From positions 3,142,001-3,206,000 of the forward strand of contig NZ_CP043311.1 of NCBI RefSeq assembly GCF_008807375.1: a stretch of DNA of 64,000 bases, written 5' to 3'. How positions within the stretch are numbered: the first letter of the stretch is position 1; the number at the start of each line of letters is the position of its first letter. This DNA is from Pseudomonas lalkuanensis (GTDB lineage: Bacteria; Pseudomonadota; Gammaproteobacteria; Pseudomonadales; Pseudomonadaceae). The translations under genes and the position numbers were made by a program. Of this stretch, positions 1-8,147 are shown one piece after another. The notes beneath the pieces were generated by a model. The model was not told where the DNA came from and did no database searches. It saw only the letters and a program-made list of their open reading frames with translations.

Positions 1-467
1 CAGATCGTCCATTGCCCGGAACCGAACATGCCGACCGACTCCGGGCCATGCTCCCGGATCGCCGCCTTGTACTTCTCGGCCATGATGTCGAAGGCCTGGT
101 CCCAGGACACCGGCTGGAACTCGCCTTGCTTGTGGTAGGCACCATCCTTCATGCGCAGGAGCGGCTGGGTCAGGCGGTCGATGCCATACATCACCTTCGA
201 CAGGAAATAGCCCTTCACGCAGTTTAGGCCCCGATTGACTTCGGCCTTGACGTCGCCGTGGGTAGCCACCACCCGGCCATCCCGGGTCGCCACCATGACG
301 CTGCAACCGGTGCCGCAGAACCGGCACGGCGCCTTGTTCCAATCCAGCTTCGTATTCTCGGCGTCGGTGATCAGGTTGCTGGCGGTGGTGGCAATCGGCA
401 GGCCGGCGGCAGCGACGGCAATGGCCGCGGCCTGCACCTTGGCGAATTCACGGCGAGTCATGCTCAT
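1..467 (-). CDS. napA: periplasmic nitrate reductase large subunit NapA, N-terminal part (cut by window edge)
   Basis: Catalytic subunit of the periplasmic nitrate reductase, which reduces nitrate to nitrite with a molybdenum bis-MGD cofactor and one 4Fe-4S cluster. About 155 residues are visible. The N-terminus has a twin-arginine export signal (TRREFAK followed by an Ala-rich hydrophobic stretch), then the cluster ligands CRFCGTGC and a fourth Cys in CVKGY, the normal NapA arrangement. The ATG at 467 is preceded by AAGGAG seven bases away and overlaps the napD stop as ATGA, so the two are translationally coupled. The rest of the gene lies outside the window. Family assignment is secure. Confidence 0.96.
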   Translation of the reverse strand, partial: MSMTRREFAKVQAAAIAVAAAGLPIATTASNLITDAENTKLDWNKAPCRFCGTGCSVMVATRDGRVVATHGDVKAEVNRGLNCVKGYFLSKVMYGIDRLTQPLLRMKDGAYHKQGEFQPVSWDQAFDIMAEKYKAAIREHGPESVGMFGSGQWTI

Positions 468-724
468 GGGGTGTCTCCTTCTGCGCTGAGGAGTTCGTGA
501 TAGACCAGTGCGGCGCTGAGCACGCCAGGCAATTGCTGGATCTGATCGATGCAATCCAGGATCTGCCGTTCATGCTCGACCTCGAGCACCACCACCAGTT
601 TTCCCTCAGGGGAGTGCCGGTGAATTTCCACACCCGGCAACCGCGCGAGATTGGGCAGCAGCGCGGGCATCAGCTCGGGGCGGCAGTGAATCAGCAGGCT
701 GGCGATGTGCAGGATGCCGGGCAT
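464..724 (-). CDS. napD: NapD, chaperone for NapA maturation
   Basis: Small cytoplasmic chaperone (86 residues) that in characterised systems binds the NapA Tat signal peptide and aids cofactor insertion before export. The sequence starts [17 protein letters not shown] and has the ferredoxin-like small alpha/beta composition and length of the NapD family. A longer reading frame extends upstream, but the internal ATG at 724 gives the family-typical start. Its stop overlaps the napA start by four bases. It sits between napE and napA, as in nap operons of pseudomonads. Confidence 0.92.
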   Translation of the reverse strand: MPGILHIASLLIHCRPELMPALLPNLARLPGVEIHRHSPEGKLVVVLEVEHERQILDCIDQIQQLPGVLSAALVYHELLSAEGDTP

Positions 725-741
725 AGAGGCATCGACTCCCT

Positions 742-909
742 TCAGGCCGGCGGACCGGGCGGTCCCATGATCAGCTGCAGCATCCACACGACGAAGCCAT
801 AGCCGCCCACTATGGCGATCGACAACAGGGGAAACAGCAGGAAAATCAGAAAGAGGAACAGGCGGGTCTCGTGCCGCTTGTCCAGGCTGGATCTGCCTTT
901 ATCGTCCAT
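742..909 (-). CDS. napE: NapE, small membrane protein of the nap operon
   Basis: 55-residue protein with one hydrophobic segment (residues about 17-45, LFLFLIFLLFPLLSIAIVGG) preceded by a charged N-terminus and the motif KRHETRLFLF, typical of NapE/TorE proteins. Its biochemical role is not established. The start at 909 follows a purine-rich GAGAGG. It is the first nap gene here, and there is no room for napF between it and napD (17 bases). No convincing FNR or NarL site was recognised in the 250 bases upstream. Confidence 0.88.
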   Translation of the reverse strand: MDDKGRSSLDKRHETRLFLFLIFLLFPLLSIAIVGGYGFVVWMLQLIMGPPGPPA

Positions 910-1162
910 CACGACAGGCCTCTCGAATTTGTCCCTTGCAAGCGTAGCAGCTGCTAGAAAATCGCCCGCACCGTGTCTTGCTCTCCTCAGCCAGGCAGAG
1001 AGGACGGCTTCAACTGTTGCCCTGGGGACAAGGCAGGAAAGCGTCCGCCTGCCTGGGTCAGCTGTGGGCAAGGCAGCAAAGCGATTCCCGTACGGCGCAC
1101 TAAAATCAACTCCGCTAAATCAGGCCAGAGCCACTCCCCGCCCAGGGGAAGGAAGCGCGATC

Positions 1163-2476
1163 ATGGTCACCCAGCCCCCGACCACACTCACCGTCCTGTC
1201 CCGCCGGTCATTGCTCTTGAAAGGGGCAGCCGTCTCAGCCTTCGCGATGATCAGTCCGGCAATGGCGGCGATCCAGACCGATGCCGCACCCTCTTCCGCT
1301 GCTGATGCGGTTCGCCCCTTCCGCGCCGATGTACCGCAATCTGCGCTCGACGATCTTCGCCGCCGCCTGGCCGCTACACGCTGGCCGGAACGGGAAACCG
1401 TCCCTGATCGTTCCCAGGGCGTGCAGCTCGACAAGCTTCAAGCGCTGGTGCGCCACTGGGAGACTGGCTACGACTGGCGCAAGGCGGAGGCAAAACTCAA
1501 TGCCTTCCCGCAGTTCCTGACCCACATCGACGGGCTGGACATTCACTTCATCCACGTCCGCTCCCGCAATCCGAACGCCATGCCGCTGATCATGACCCAC
1601 GGCTGGCCGGGGTCGGTCTTCGAATTGCTCAAGACCATCGGCCCATTGACCGATCCCACGGCGCACGGCGGGAGCCCTGACGACGCGTTCCACCTGGTGT
1701 TGCCCTCCATTCCCGGGTTCGGCTTTTCGGCCAAGCCCACAAGCACCGGCTGGAATCCGGACCGCGTTGCCCGCGCCTGGGATTCGCTGATGAAGCGCCT
1801 CGGCTACACGCGCTACGTGTCACAAGGGGGCGATTGGGGCGCGATCATCTGTGATGCCATGGGACGCCAGGCACCTGACGGGTTGCTGGGCATCCATGTC
1901 AACCGGATCGAACGCTCAACGACCATTCCCCCCGAAGTCGCGAAGGCACTGATGAGCGGCGATCCCCCTCCGGAGGGGCTTGGTGCGGAAGAACGCGAGG
2001 TGTTCGACGAGGCGCGTGCCTTCCTCGGCAAGGGTTTCGGCTTCGCGGCGATCATGTCGACGCGTCCGCAAACCCTCGGCTACAGCCTGGCGGACTCGCC
2101 GTCCGGTCTGGCCGCCTGGTTCTACGACAAGTATGGCGAGTGGGTATTCACCCGCGGCGAACCGGAGCGCGCCTTCACGCGCGACGAGATGCTGGACAAC
2201 ATCTCGCTCTATTGGCTGACCAACACAGGTACATCCAGCGCACGGATCTACTGGGAAAACAGTAGCAGTAGCGCAAAGCCAGGCCCTATCTCGATACCGG
2301 TAGCCGTGACGATATTTCCCGGCGAGGTCTACAAGCCGCCCAGGCATTGGGCCGCCCGCCTGTACACGAACCTCGTGTACTTCAACCGCGTGGACAAGGG
2401 TGGGCACTTCGCAGCCTGGGAAGAGCCCGAGCTGTTCAGCGCCGAAGTACGTGCAGCCTTCAAGTCGATGCGGTGA
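1163..2476 (+). CDS. Tat-exported epoxide hydrolase of the juvenile-hormone/microsomal type
   Basis: Alpha/beta hydrolase of 437 residues predicted to open epoxides to diols. An N-terminal twin-arginine signal (SRRSLLLKGAA, residues 13-23) and an Ala-rich cleavage region suggest export, unusual for this mostly cytosolic family. The EHN cap domain follows (about 50-160, including FRADVPQSALDDLRRRL), then the oxyanion motif HGWPGS (146-151), the nucleophile Asp224 in GGDWGA, and a C-terminal KGGHFAAWEEPE with the probable catalytic His. The chosen ATG has GGAAGGAAG upstream; the reading frame is open further upstream but that part is not protein-like. It is divergent from napE with no visible operon partner. 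Substrate unknown. Confidence 0.87.
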   Translation: MVTQPPTTLTVLSRRSLLLKGAAVSAFAMISPAMAAIQTDAAPSSAADAVRPFRADVPQSALDDLRRRLAATRWPERETVPDRSQGVQLDKLQALVRHWETGYDWRKAEAKLNAFPQFLTHIDGLDIHFIHVRSRNPNAMPLIMTHGWPGSVFELLKTIGPLTDPTAHGGSPDDAFHLVLPSIPGFGFSAKPTSTGWNPDRVARAWDSLMKRLGYTRYVSQGGDWGAIICDAMGRQAPDGLLGIHVNRIERSTTIPPEVAKALMSGDPPPEGLGAEEREVFDEARAFLGKGFGFAAIMSTRPQTLGYSLADSPSGLAAWFYDKYGEWVFTRGEPERAFTRDEMLDNISLYWLTNTGTSSARIYWENSSSSAKPGPISIPVAVTIFPGEVYKPPRHWAARLYTNLVYFNRVDKGGHFAAWEEPELFSAEVRAAFKSMR

Positions 2477-2874
2477 CGATTCTGCCTGGAGGTCGCGTTT
2501 GCCGTTGCAAGCCTGCCCTGCGGAGGGTGGCCAGCCTACGGGCCCTTCAAGGATTCCAGTGTCCCAGCGATAAGGGCTTCGATTGGCCGGTCCCCTGCCC
2601 CGTACTGAAAGACTGCGTCTGGTGCCGGGGTGGTTGGAGCCAGGCAGCAGTAAAAAACTTCTTTGCGCAGAAACTAATGGCCGTGGATTCAATCAATTGA
2701 TTACACCGTCAATAGCGAACCGTTATGGACACTGCCGACAACCCGACCGACTGATTGGATTGGCGACCTGTACGGCTCTGACCACCCGGGTTTGCCATCC
2801 GTGTCGTCCCCTCGTCGAACCCTGATGTCAAACCAGCAGTTACTCCCCACTTTTTGTCCCTCAGAAGCCCAACA
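2477..2874. other. intergenic, no gene recognised
   Basis: About 400 bases between the epoxide hydrolase and the lipoprotein gene. No frame has a credible start site or recognisable protein. The middle part (about 2660-2720) is more AT-rich, with a short palindrome ATCAATTGAT near 2692, and could hold the promoter of the downstream gene. No clear terminator was seen. Confidence 0.5.
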
Positions 2875-3354
2875 ATGAAAAACTCAATCATTGCGCCAGC
2901 AGCGCTGGCCCTCGTTCTTGCAGGCTGTACCTCCTACTCATCGACTTCCGGCACCGGAAGCACGGAACAATGCAAGGCAACCAGTGAGCAAGAGATCTCG
3001 GCGTTGTTTGATCGATGGAATCGCTCTCTGCAAACCGGCGATCCACGCAAGGTAGTCGCCAACTATGCCGAGCGTTCCGTCCTCCTTCCGACCTTATCGA
3101 ACAAGCCGCGAACGACCCCCTCCGAAAAGGAGGATTACTTCCAGCACTTCCTGGAAAACAAGCCGGTTGGAAAGATCGACTGGAGAATGATCGAGATCGA
3201 CTGCAATTCGGCAGTTGATGCCGGTCTCTATACCTTCACGTTCGGCGCTTCCGGCCCCCAGGTGAAAGCTCGCTATACATACACCTACAAATGGGACGGG
3301 CAGCAGTGGCTGATTACCAGCCATCACTCGTCCGCAATGCCAGAGAAGAACTGA
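2875..3354 (+). CDS. lipoprotein with an NTF2-like (SgcJ/EcaC, CaMKII-association type) domain
   Basis: 159-residue protein with a lipoprotein signal: MKNSIIAPAALALVLAGC, lipobox LAGC with Cys18. The mature part (about 38-157) resembles SnoaL/SgcJ/EcaC NTF2-fold domains: an initial helix EQEISALFDRWNRSLQTGDP, then a pattern of strands ending in TYTYKWDGQQWLITSHHSS. These domains bind small ligands or assemble as oligomers, and no enzymatic role can be claimed. The ATG at 2875 gives a proper lipoprotein signal, though the upstream ribosome binding site is weak. The gene seems to stand alone. Confidence 0.75.
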   Translation: MKNSIIAPAALALVLAGCTSYSSTSGTGSTEQCKATSEQEISALFDRWNRSLQTGDPRKVVANYAERSVLLPTLSNKPRTTPSEKEDYFQHFLENKPVGKIDWRMIEIDCNSAVDAGLYTFTFGASGPQVKARYTYTYKWDGQQWLITSHHSSAMPEKN

Positions 3355-3453
3355 GGCGCCAACGAGGATCGGAATGGCCACCGCTGGCCGATCTGGCAGC
3401 CTTGGGTCGACCCCGTCCGGTCGGAACCGACGGCGCCGCCCATGGCTGCCCCG

Positions 3454-4146
3454 CTAGCGGATGATGAGCCCGCCGCCGTAGGCGAAATCCGAGGGATCGA
3501 ACCGATCGGTCGTGTCCATCCGAACACCCCGGAGGCTCACTGTTTCCAGGTGAGAAGCGTATAGAGGCTCGGAGAAATAGCTGATCAGGATGGAACGACG
3601 TCGTGCGCCGGTCGGGTTCCGACTGCCCGCGTGCACCAGATCGACATCGAACACCAGGATGTCACCAGCGGAGCCGGATAGCTGAACGGAACGGGACTCG
3701 TCATTGAAGTCGAATGGCGGCGCTCCCTGCTCGGGACGATGGCTGCCAGGGACGATGCGTGTCGCTCCGTTCCCAGGGCCGTAATCGTCGAAATAAGCCA
3801 GGGCGTTCACCATGTCGCCTGGCCGCTGCGCCGACAAGTCGCGGTGCAGCCGCTGATGACCACCATCTGCCAGAGGCTCGCGACCCTCCACCTGCGAGAG
3901 GAAGAACCGCTCGCCGATCAACTCACCGACCACTGCCAGCACCTGAGGCAGACGACACACAGCCTGGACCTTCGAGTCGCAGTCCAGCAGCGAATGGCGC
4001 CAGTCCATGCCACGCGGCACTGGCCATTGGCTCGATGGTTTCACCCCCGCATCGAACACGGCGCGAAGCTCATCCAGCCACTCTGCCGGAATTGCACGAC
4101 GAAGCAGCACGTAGCCATCTCGATGGAGTTGCTCGCGGTCAGTCAT
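3454..4146 (-). CDS. phytanoyl-CoA dioxygenase (PhyH) family non-heme iron oxygenase
   Basis: 230-residue Fe(II)/2-oxoglutarate oxygenase. Iron ligands fit His101-x-Asp103 (in LHRDL) and His172 (in LVHAGS); Arg182 (TGARRRS) is placed to bind 2-oxoglutarate. The N-terminal MTDREQLHRDGYVLLRRAIP is the usual opening of PhyH proteins ("drDGyvvl"). The ATG has GAGGGAG just upstream. Members hydroxylate a wide range of small molecules and lipids, and nothing nearby points to the substrate. A second HxD...H oxygenase occurs at 52.5 kb but is a different branch. Confidence 0.8.
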   Translation of the reverse strand: MTDREQLHRDGYVLLRRAIPAEWLDELRAVFDAGVKPSSQWPVPRGMDWRHSLLDCDSKVQAVCRLPQVLAVVGELIGERFFLSQVEGREPLADGGHQRLHRDLSAQRPGDMVNALAYFDDYGPGNGATRIVPGSHRPEQGAPPFDFNDESRSVQLSGSAGDILVFDVDLVHAGSRNPTGARRRSILISYFSEPLYASHLETVSLRGVRMDTTDRFDPSDFAYGGGLIIR

Positions 4147-4246
4147 GGCTCCCTCAATTCCTTTTCACCAATGCGTCCTGAAGAACCGCCCGGGGCCAGA
4201 CTAGAGCATCAGGTGGTAGCCGGGCCATTGATGCAGAAATGTAGCT

Positions 4247-4492
4247 TCAATGAGCGGCGCGATCAGCAAGGTCATCCTGATCAGAGCGACTACCCGCGTT
4301 CCCGATGGACCCACAGAGCTGATTCAAGGCTTCGTTCACTTGCGGGGTCCATGAAGAACGGTCCCCCTGCTGCCTGCTCATGCCCGTTCGGGCTTTCGCC
4401 ACCAGTGGCTCGTCGCGATAGGTTACGGGGTTGCCGAAACAGGCGCCGAGCGCCGTTAGCGCCGGGATCACTGCGACATGCAGTTTTTTCAT
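4247..4492 (-). CDS. small putative lipoprotein, function unknown
   Basis: 81-residue protein beginning MKKLHVAVIPALTALGAC, a short basic N-terminus plus hydrophobic core ending in a lipobox-like LGAC (Cys18). The mature part is polar and low in hydrophobic residues, with no recognised domain. A clear AGGAG lies eight bases before the ATG at 4492, which supports translation even though the gene is short. The same frame is open far upstream opposite another gene, but that extension is a shadow. No operon partner is evident. Confidence 0.6.
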   Translation of the reverse strand: MKKLHVAVIPALTALGACFGNPVTYRDEPLVAKARTGMSRQQGDRSSWTPQVNEALNQLCGSIGNAGSRSDQDDLADRAAH

Positions 4493-4846
4493 GGCCGCAT
4501 CTCCTGATGCGAATGCGCCAAGGAGAATCTTGAGCCCGAGGGTACTACCTGAAGTTGGATTCCTTTCCCGATTTCCGAGTGGCCTGCGGCAGACCCGCTC
4601 CGGCAGCCATGGCTGCCCGCGACAGCTGCCGCCCTGGTGGTTCCGTCCTCCTTTTGGAGGATGTCCGCCTTTTTGCTCCCGACTACCATTCGCCGGCCAG
4701 GAGTCTTGATGCCCTGCCGTGACAGGCTTGGCGAGCCATGATGAAACCCATTGCGCCAGGGCCTGGACGCTTGTGGAGCCTTCCGGATGGGCGGCCTGGC
4801 TTTGCGCTGTAACCCGACATAACAACAAGAATTGAGGATGTGGAAT
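4493..4846. other. intergenic, divergent promoter region, no gene recognised
   Basis: About 350 bases between two divergently transcribed genes. It includes a small hairpin near 4646-4661 (TCCTCC, TTTT loop, GGAGGA) followed by a T-rich stretch, with no obvious gene for it to terminate. No protein-like frame and no recognisable operator were found. Confidence 0.45.
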
Positions 4847-5596
4847 ATGCGAAAGAGGTCGCTGCTGTTCCTGTTGTGCCTGATTTGCCCGCTGACCTGG
4901 GGGGATGGACGAAGCGCCGGGCAGTTGAGTGAAATCATCAGTCGCAGCCAATTGATGTGCGCCAGTGCGATGGTCTATTTCAATCCGGCCGAACGCACAC
5001 CCGACCCACGAGGTTTGAACGCCACCTACGAGCACCTCAATATGATGGAAACCTACATGGTGCAGTTGGGGCAGCCCGAGCCGTTGGTGCAGCCGCTGCG
5101 TGCCATGAAGGAAGTTTTCGACACCCTCGATCGACTGCCCCGGGCCAAACGCGAGCGTTACCCGGAGCTGATCCAGCAACTGCTCGGCCATCAGCGACAG
5201 TTGCGGCGGGCAGCCTCCACCGCGTATGCCAGTGCAGGGCCCAATCCGGCCGCCGCCGACCTGTGGGCACAAAGCCAGGCCCTTGCCACGCTGTTGCTGG
5301 ATTATCAGGTTCGCCTCTACCCGCTGCCGCAGAAAGGCGGCCTGACGCTGACGCCCGCTCAGGCAAAAGAGCTCGACCTGACGATCGAGCAGCGTTTCGA
5401 GGCGCTGATGGCGCGCCATGTCGAGCATGCCGAGGTGTTGTCGAAGGCCAGGGCCAGCTACCTGTTCGTACGTCCGCAACTGCAGCAGGTGGCGAGCAGC
5501 GGTAGCGCGGGCAGCGGTGGTCCCGAGTTCTATCTCAATCGCGCCTCCATCGATCTGGACGAACTCGCGGTTGCGGTGCCGACACCCTCCCCCTGA
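4847..5596 (+). CDS. secreted/periplasmic protein of unknown function
   Basis: 249-residue protein with a clear signal peptide (MRKRSLLFLLCLICPLTWG, residues 1-19). The rest is largely helical and rich in Leu, Ala, Gln and Arg, with several amphipathic stretches (for example around LIQQLLGHQRQLRRA) and a Gly/Ser-rich linker near the C-terminus (SSGSAGSGG). No catalytic motif was recognised. The ATG at 4847 follows GAGG at a suitable distance; two in-frame upstream starts would spoil the signal peptide. It lies 283 bases before aer in the same direction, so a link to that gene is possible but unproven. Confidence 0.7.
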   Translation: MRKRSLLFLLCLICPLTWGDGRSAGQLSEIISRSQLMCASAMVYFNPAERTPDPRGLNATYEHLNMMETYMVQLGQPEPLVQPLRAMKEVFDTLDRLPRAKRERYPELIQQLLGHQRQLRRAASTAYASAGPNPAAADLWAQSQALATLLLDYQVRLYPLPQKGGLTLTPAQAKELDLTIEQRFEALMARHVEHAEVLSKARASYLFVRPQLQQVASSGSAGSGGPEFYLNRASIDLDELAVAVPTPSP

Positions 5597-5879
5597 ATGG
5601 GGTATCGCGTCCCCCTCGTCTTGCAGCCGCTGATGCGGCTGCCCCCCCCTGTACCTGAAACCCGTCTCTGAGCAATCGGCCCCTTGGGCGTCTGTCGCGA
5701 AATGAAAAGTGCCTGACAGCCAAAGCGAAGTCGGGACCAACCATCATTCCTAGGATCTTGAGCACCGGGCCGGGGCTGCGTCACGCGTCAACGTGACCCA
5801 GCACTCCGGTTTCCCTTGACCCGTCCGGGCCGGGACTCCCTGGCCCCCATCCGCAGCGTTGCTATCAGCAGGAATACAG

Positions 5880-7445
5880 ATGCGCAAGAACATGCCGACC
5901 ACCCAACGGGAGCGCAACATCCCGGCCCACCAGCATCTGACCTCGGTCACCGATTGCAACGGAATCATCACCTACTGCAATGACGAGTTTGTCGCCGTCA
6001 GCGGCTTCAGCCGCGAGCAACTGCTCGGCAGCCCGCATAACCTGGTGCGCCACCCGGACATGCCGGCGCAGGTGTTCGAGCACATGTGGGACTACCTCAA
6101 GGCTGGCAAGAGCTGGATGGGCATCGTCAAGAACCGCTGCAGCAATGGCGATTTCTACTGGGTCAACGCCTATATCACACCGATACTCGAGGCGGGGCAT
6201 GTGGTGGGCTACGAGTCGGTGAGGACCCATGCTGATGCCAGGCAGGTGAGTCGCGCCGAGCGCCTCTATGCACGACTCAATAGTGGCCGGGCGGCAAACT
6301 CCATGGGAGAAAAGCTGGGCGTAGCCGCGCGCTTCCTGCTGCTGCCACTGCTCGGGGCGCTGCTGGGCGTGACCTTGTACGCCGAGGGGCATGCGGGGTT
6401 CGGCATCGCCAGCGTGCTGTTGCTCACCTTCGGGCAAACCCTGGCCACCCTGGGTTTTGTGAAGCGAGCCCTGTCCCGTGTGGCGCAGGCAGCGCCCAAG
6501 GCATTCGCCAGTGAACTGGTGGCGCGCACCTATACCGACGACACCGGGGCGGTGGCCAGCCTGCAGTTGGCGCTGATCAGCGAGGGGGCGCGCATTCGTA
6601 CCGCGCTTTGTCGTCTTGGCGATTTCGCCGACCTGACCGCCAGTCAGGCCTCGCAGAATGGCCAGTTGGTGCAACAAGCCGAGCAGGCCCTGCAAGCGCA
6701 ACAGGTCGAGGCGGAAATGGCGGCCACCGCCATGCACGAGATGGCGACGTCGATTACCCAGGTATCCAGCCACGTACAGCAGACCGCCCAGGAAGCCCGG
6801 CAGGTCAGCCAACTTTCGCTGGAGGGTTCCCGGCAGGCGCAACAGAGCCGCCTGGTAGTGGAGAAGTTGGCACGAACCGTGGACCAGATCAGCACGTCTG
6901 TCACAGGGCTGGCCACTGAAGCCGAGTCGATCCAGCAGGCGGCGGACATGATTCGCGCCATCGCCGAACAGACCAACCTGCTGGCCTTGAATGCCGCCAT
7001 CGAAGCCGCACGCGCCGGCGAACAGGGCCGTGGCTTCGCCGTGGTCGCCGATGAAGTACGTGCCCTGGCGTCCAAGACCCAGGAGTCCACCGAGGCCATC
7101 CAGCGCATTATTGCCAACTTGCAGGGCGTGGCCGGTCAGGCCGTGACCATCGCTCAGCAAGGCAGCAGCGAGGCGCGCAGTGGGGTGGATCGGGTGGTCG
7201 AGACTGAAGCCGCCCTCGGCGGCATCACCGTAGCGGTCGAGCGCATCCACCGGATGGCCGAACAGATGGCCAGCGCTGCCGGGGAACAAAGCCGGGTGGC
7301 CGAAGATATCTCGCGGCAGATCGGCACCATCTCCGAGGCTGCCGAACACAATGCCGCCATCACCTCGCGCTCCTCCCAGTTGGGCAGCGAGCTGGCAACC
7401 ACCGCGCACTCCCTGCATGCACTGGTCGCGCGCTTCAACGCCTGA
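5880..7445 (+). CDS. aer: aerotaxis receptor Aer (PAS domain methyl-accepting chemotaxis protein)
   Basis: 521-residue energy/oxygen taxis transducer. An N-terminal PAS domain (about 15-120; [20 protein letters not shown], then [13 protein letters not shown]) would bind FAD. A hydrophobic anchor follows (about 155-205, two segments), then a cytoplasmic signalling region with the conserved hairpin tip [20 protein letters not shown] and [15 protein letters not shown]. There is no periplasmic sensing domain, as expected for Aer. The ATG at 5880 has AGGAAT upstream and gives the same length that I recall for Pseudomonas aeruginosa Aer. It transmits redox state to CheA/CheW; no che genes are nearby. 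Confidence 0.93.
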   Translation: MRKNMPTTQRERNIPAHQHLTSVTDCNGIITYCNDEFVAVSGFSREQLLGSPHNLVRHPDMPAQVFEHMWDYLKAGKSWMGIVKNRCSNGDFYWVNAYITPILEAGHVVGYESVRTHADARQVSRAERLYARLNSGRAANSMGEKLGVAARFLLLPLLGALLGVTLYAEGHAGFGIASVLLLTFGQTLATLGFVKRALSRVAQAAPKAFASELVARTYTDDTGAVASLQLALISEGARIRTALCRLGDFADLTASQASQNGQLVQQAEQALQAQQVEAEMAATAMHEMATSITQVSSHVQQTAQEARQVSQLSLEGSRQAQQSRLVVEKLARTVDQISTSVTGLATEAESIQQAADMIRAIAEQTNLLALNAAIEAARAGEQGRGFAVVADEVRALASKTQESTEAIQRIIANLQGVAGQAVTIAQQGSSEARSGVDRVVETEAALGGITVAVERIHRMAEQMASAAGEQSRVAEDISRQIGTISEAAEHNAAITSRSSQLGSELATTAHSLHALVARFNA

Positions 7446-7534
7446 GTGCGCCGGGTCATGCGTGGGTACCGGCCTGCATATGATTTGCAGGTGAAGGGTG
7501 ACGGTTTATCGCTAATGGTGCGGGTTGGCGTCGG

Positions 7535-7771
7535 GGGGTATCTGGCCAAGCAAACCTTCATGGCTTGTTCGGACACAGGGCCGGATCAACGACGGGCTTC
7601 AATTTTTCGAGCGCAATGAAGAACAAGGGCATTACCTGGGATGCCGAGCCTTTCGAAACCTTCATTACGAAACCTCAAGCGTTTGTCGGCGGTAACTGCA
7701 TGCCCTTCGCTGGCATGAAAGCACCCGACGACCGTCGCAGTCTCGATTGCTACATCTCCAAGCAGCACTGA
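7535..7771 (+). pseudogene. remnant of a class I cytochrome c gene (heme motif lost)
   Basis: Reading from about 7535 the frame gives NLHGLFGHRAGSTTGF (residues corresponding to the central loop of mitochondrial-type cytochromes c), then SSAMKNKGITWD, FITKPQAFV, and the axial methionine region MPFAGMKAPDDRRSL, ending in TGA at 7769. This is the C-terminal two thirds of a class I cytochrome c. Upstream in the same frame there is ANGAGWRR where a CxxCH heme attachment site would be expected, and no such motif occurs in this stretch. Odd substitutions (GGNC for PGTK/R, SLDCY for LIAY) also suggest decay. It cannot bind heme covalently as it stands. Confidence 0.75.
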
Positions 7772-8147
7772 GATGGTCGAGAATGCCCAATACAACGGGG
7801 CCTATCGGCTACATCCCCTGACTGCACGGCCCTCCGGCCCCGAATTCTTCGGCCTTGGCTCCCGGGAATTCCTGTGATTGCCTCCCGGAGTTTTGCAGCC
7901 ATTCGCAAGCTGCTGCATCCGCCTCTGCGCGCTATGGACTTCCACGCGCAACGGAAGACACCTGGCGCACGACAAGCCATCGTCGTGGCTCACGTCCTTT
8001 GGCACATAGTCGACGGCAGCATGGTTCTTCCAGGTCCGCGACCAGCACCGCGAGTCCGCCCCGGCCAGGGGCAGTCTCGCGGACGCCTTCATTCAGTGGA
8101 TATCGCGATCGCGCACCTTCTACTTCATCGATACAAGGCGGCGCCAA
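7772..8147. other. intergenic; possible traces of a decayed gene
   Basis: No intact gene. On the plus strand around 7935-8005 a frame reads FHAQRKTPGARQAIVVAH and then VLWHIV, which weakly resembles the C-terminal part of IS110-family transposases (RRGakkAIVAVAHsiL.iiyhmL). This could be chance. Nothing else was recognised. The stretch separates two other remnant or orphan sequences and fits a region of past rearrangement. Confidence 0.3.

Noticed and set aside
910..1162. FNR or NarL box upstream of napE
   Set aside because: No TTGAT-N4-ATCAA-like dyad was found on reading both strands.
4247..5740. Long minus-strand open frame over the 4847-5596 gene
   Set aside because: Only its last 81 codons (from 4492) have a start site and a signal; the rest is opposite a gene with a signal peptide and has no protein-like pattern.
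5865..7418. 517-codon open frame opposite aer
   Set aside because: High-GC shadow; aer is certain and the opposite translation is Gly/His/Leu-rich with no domain.
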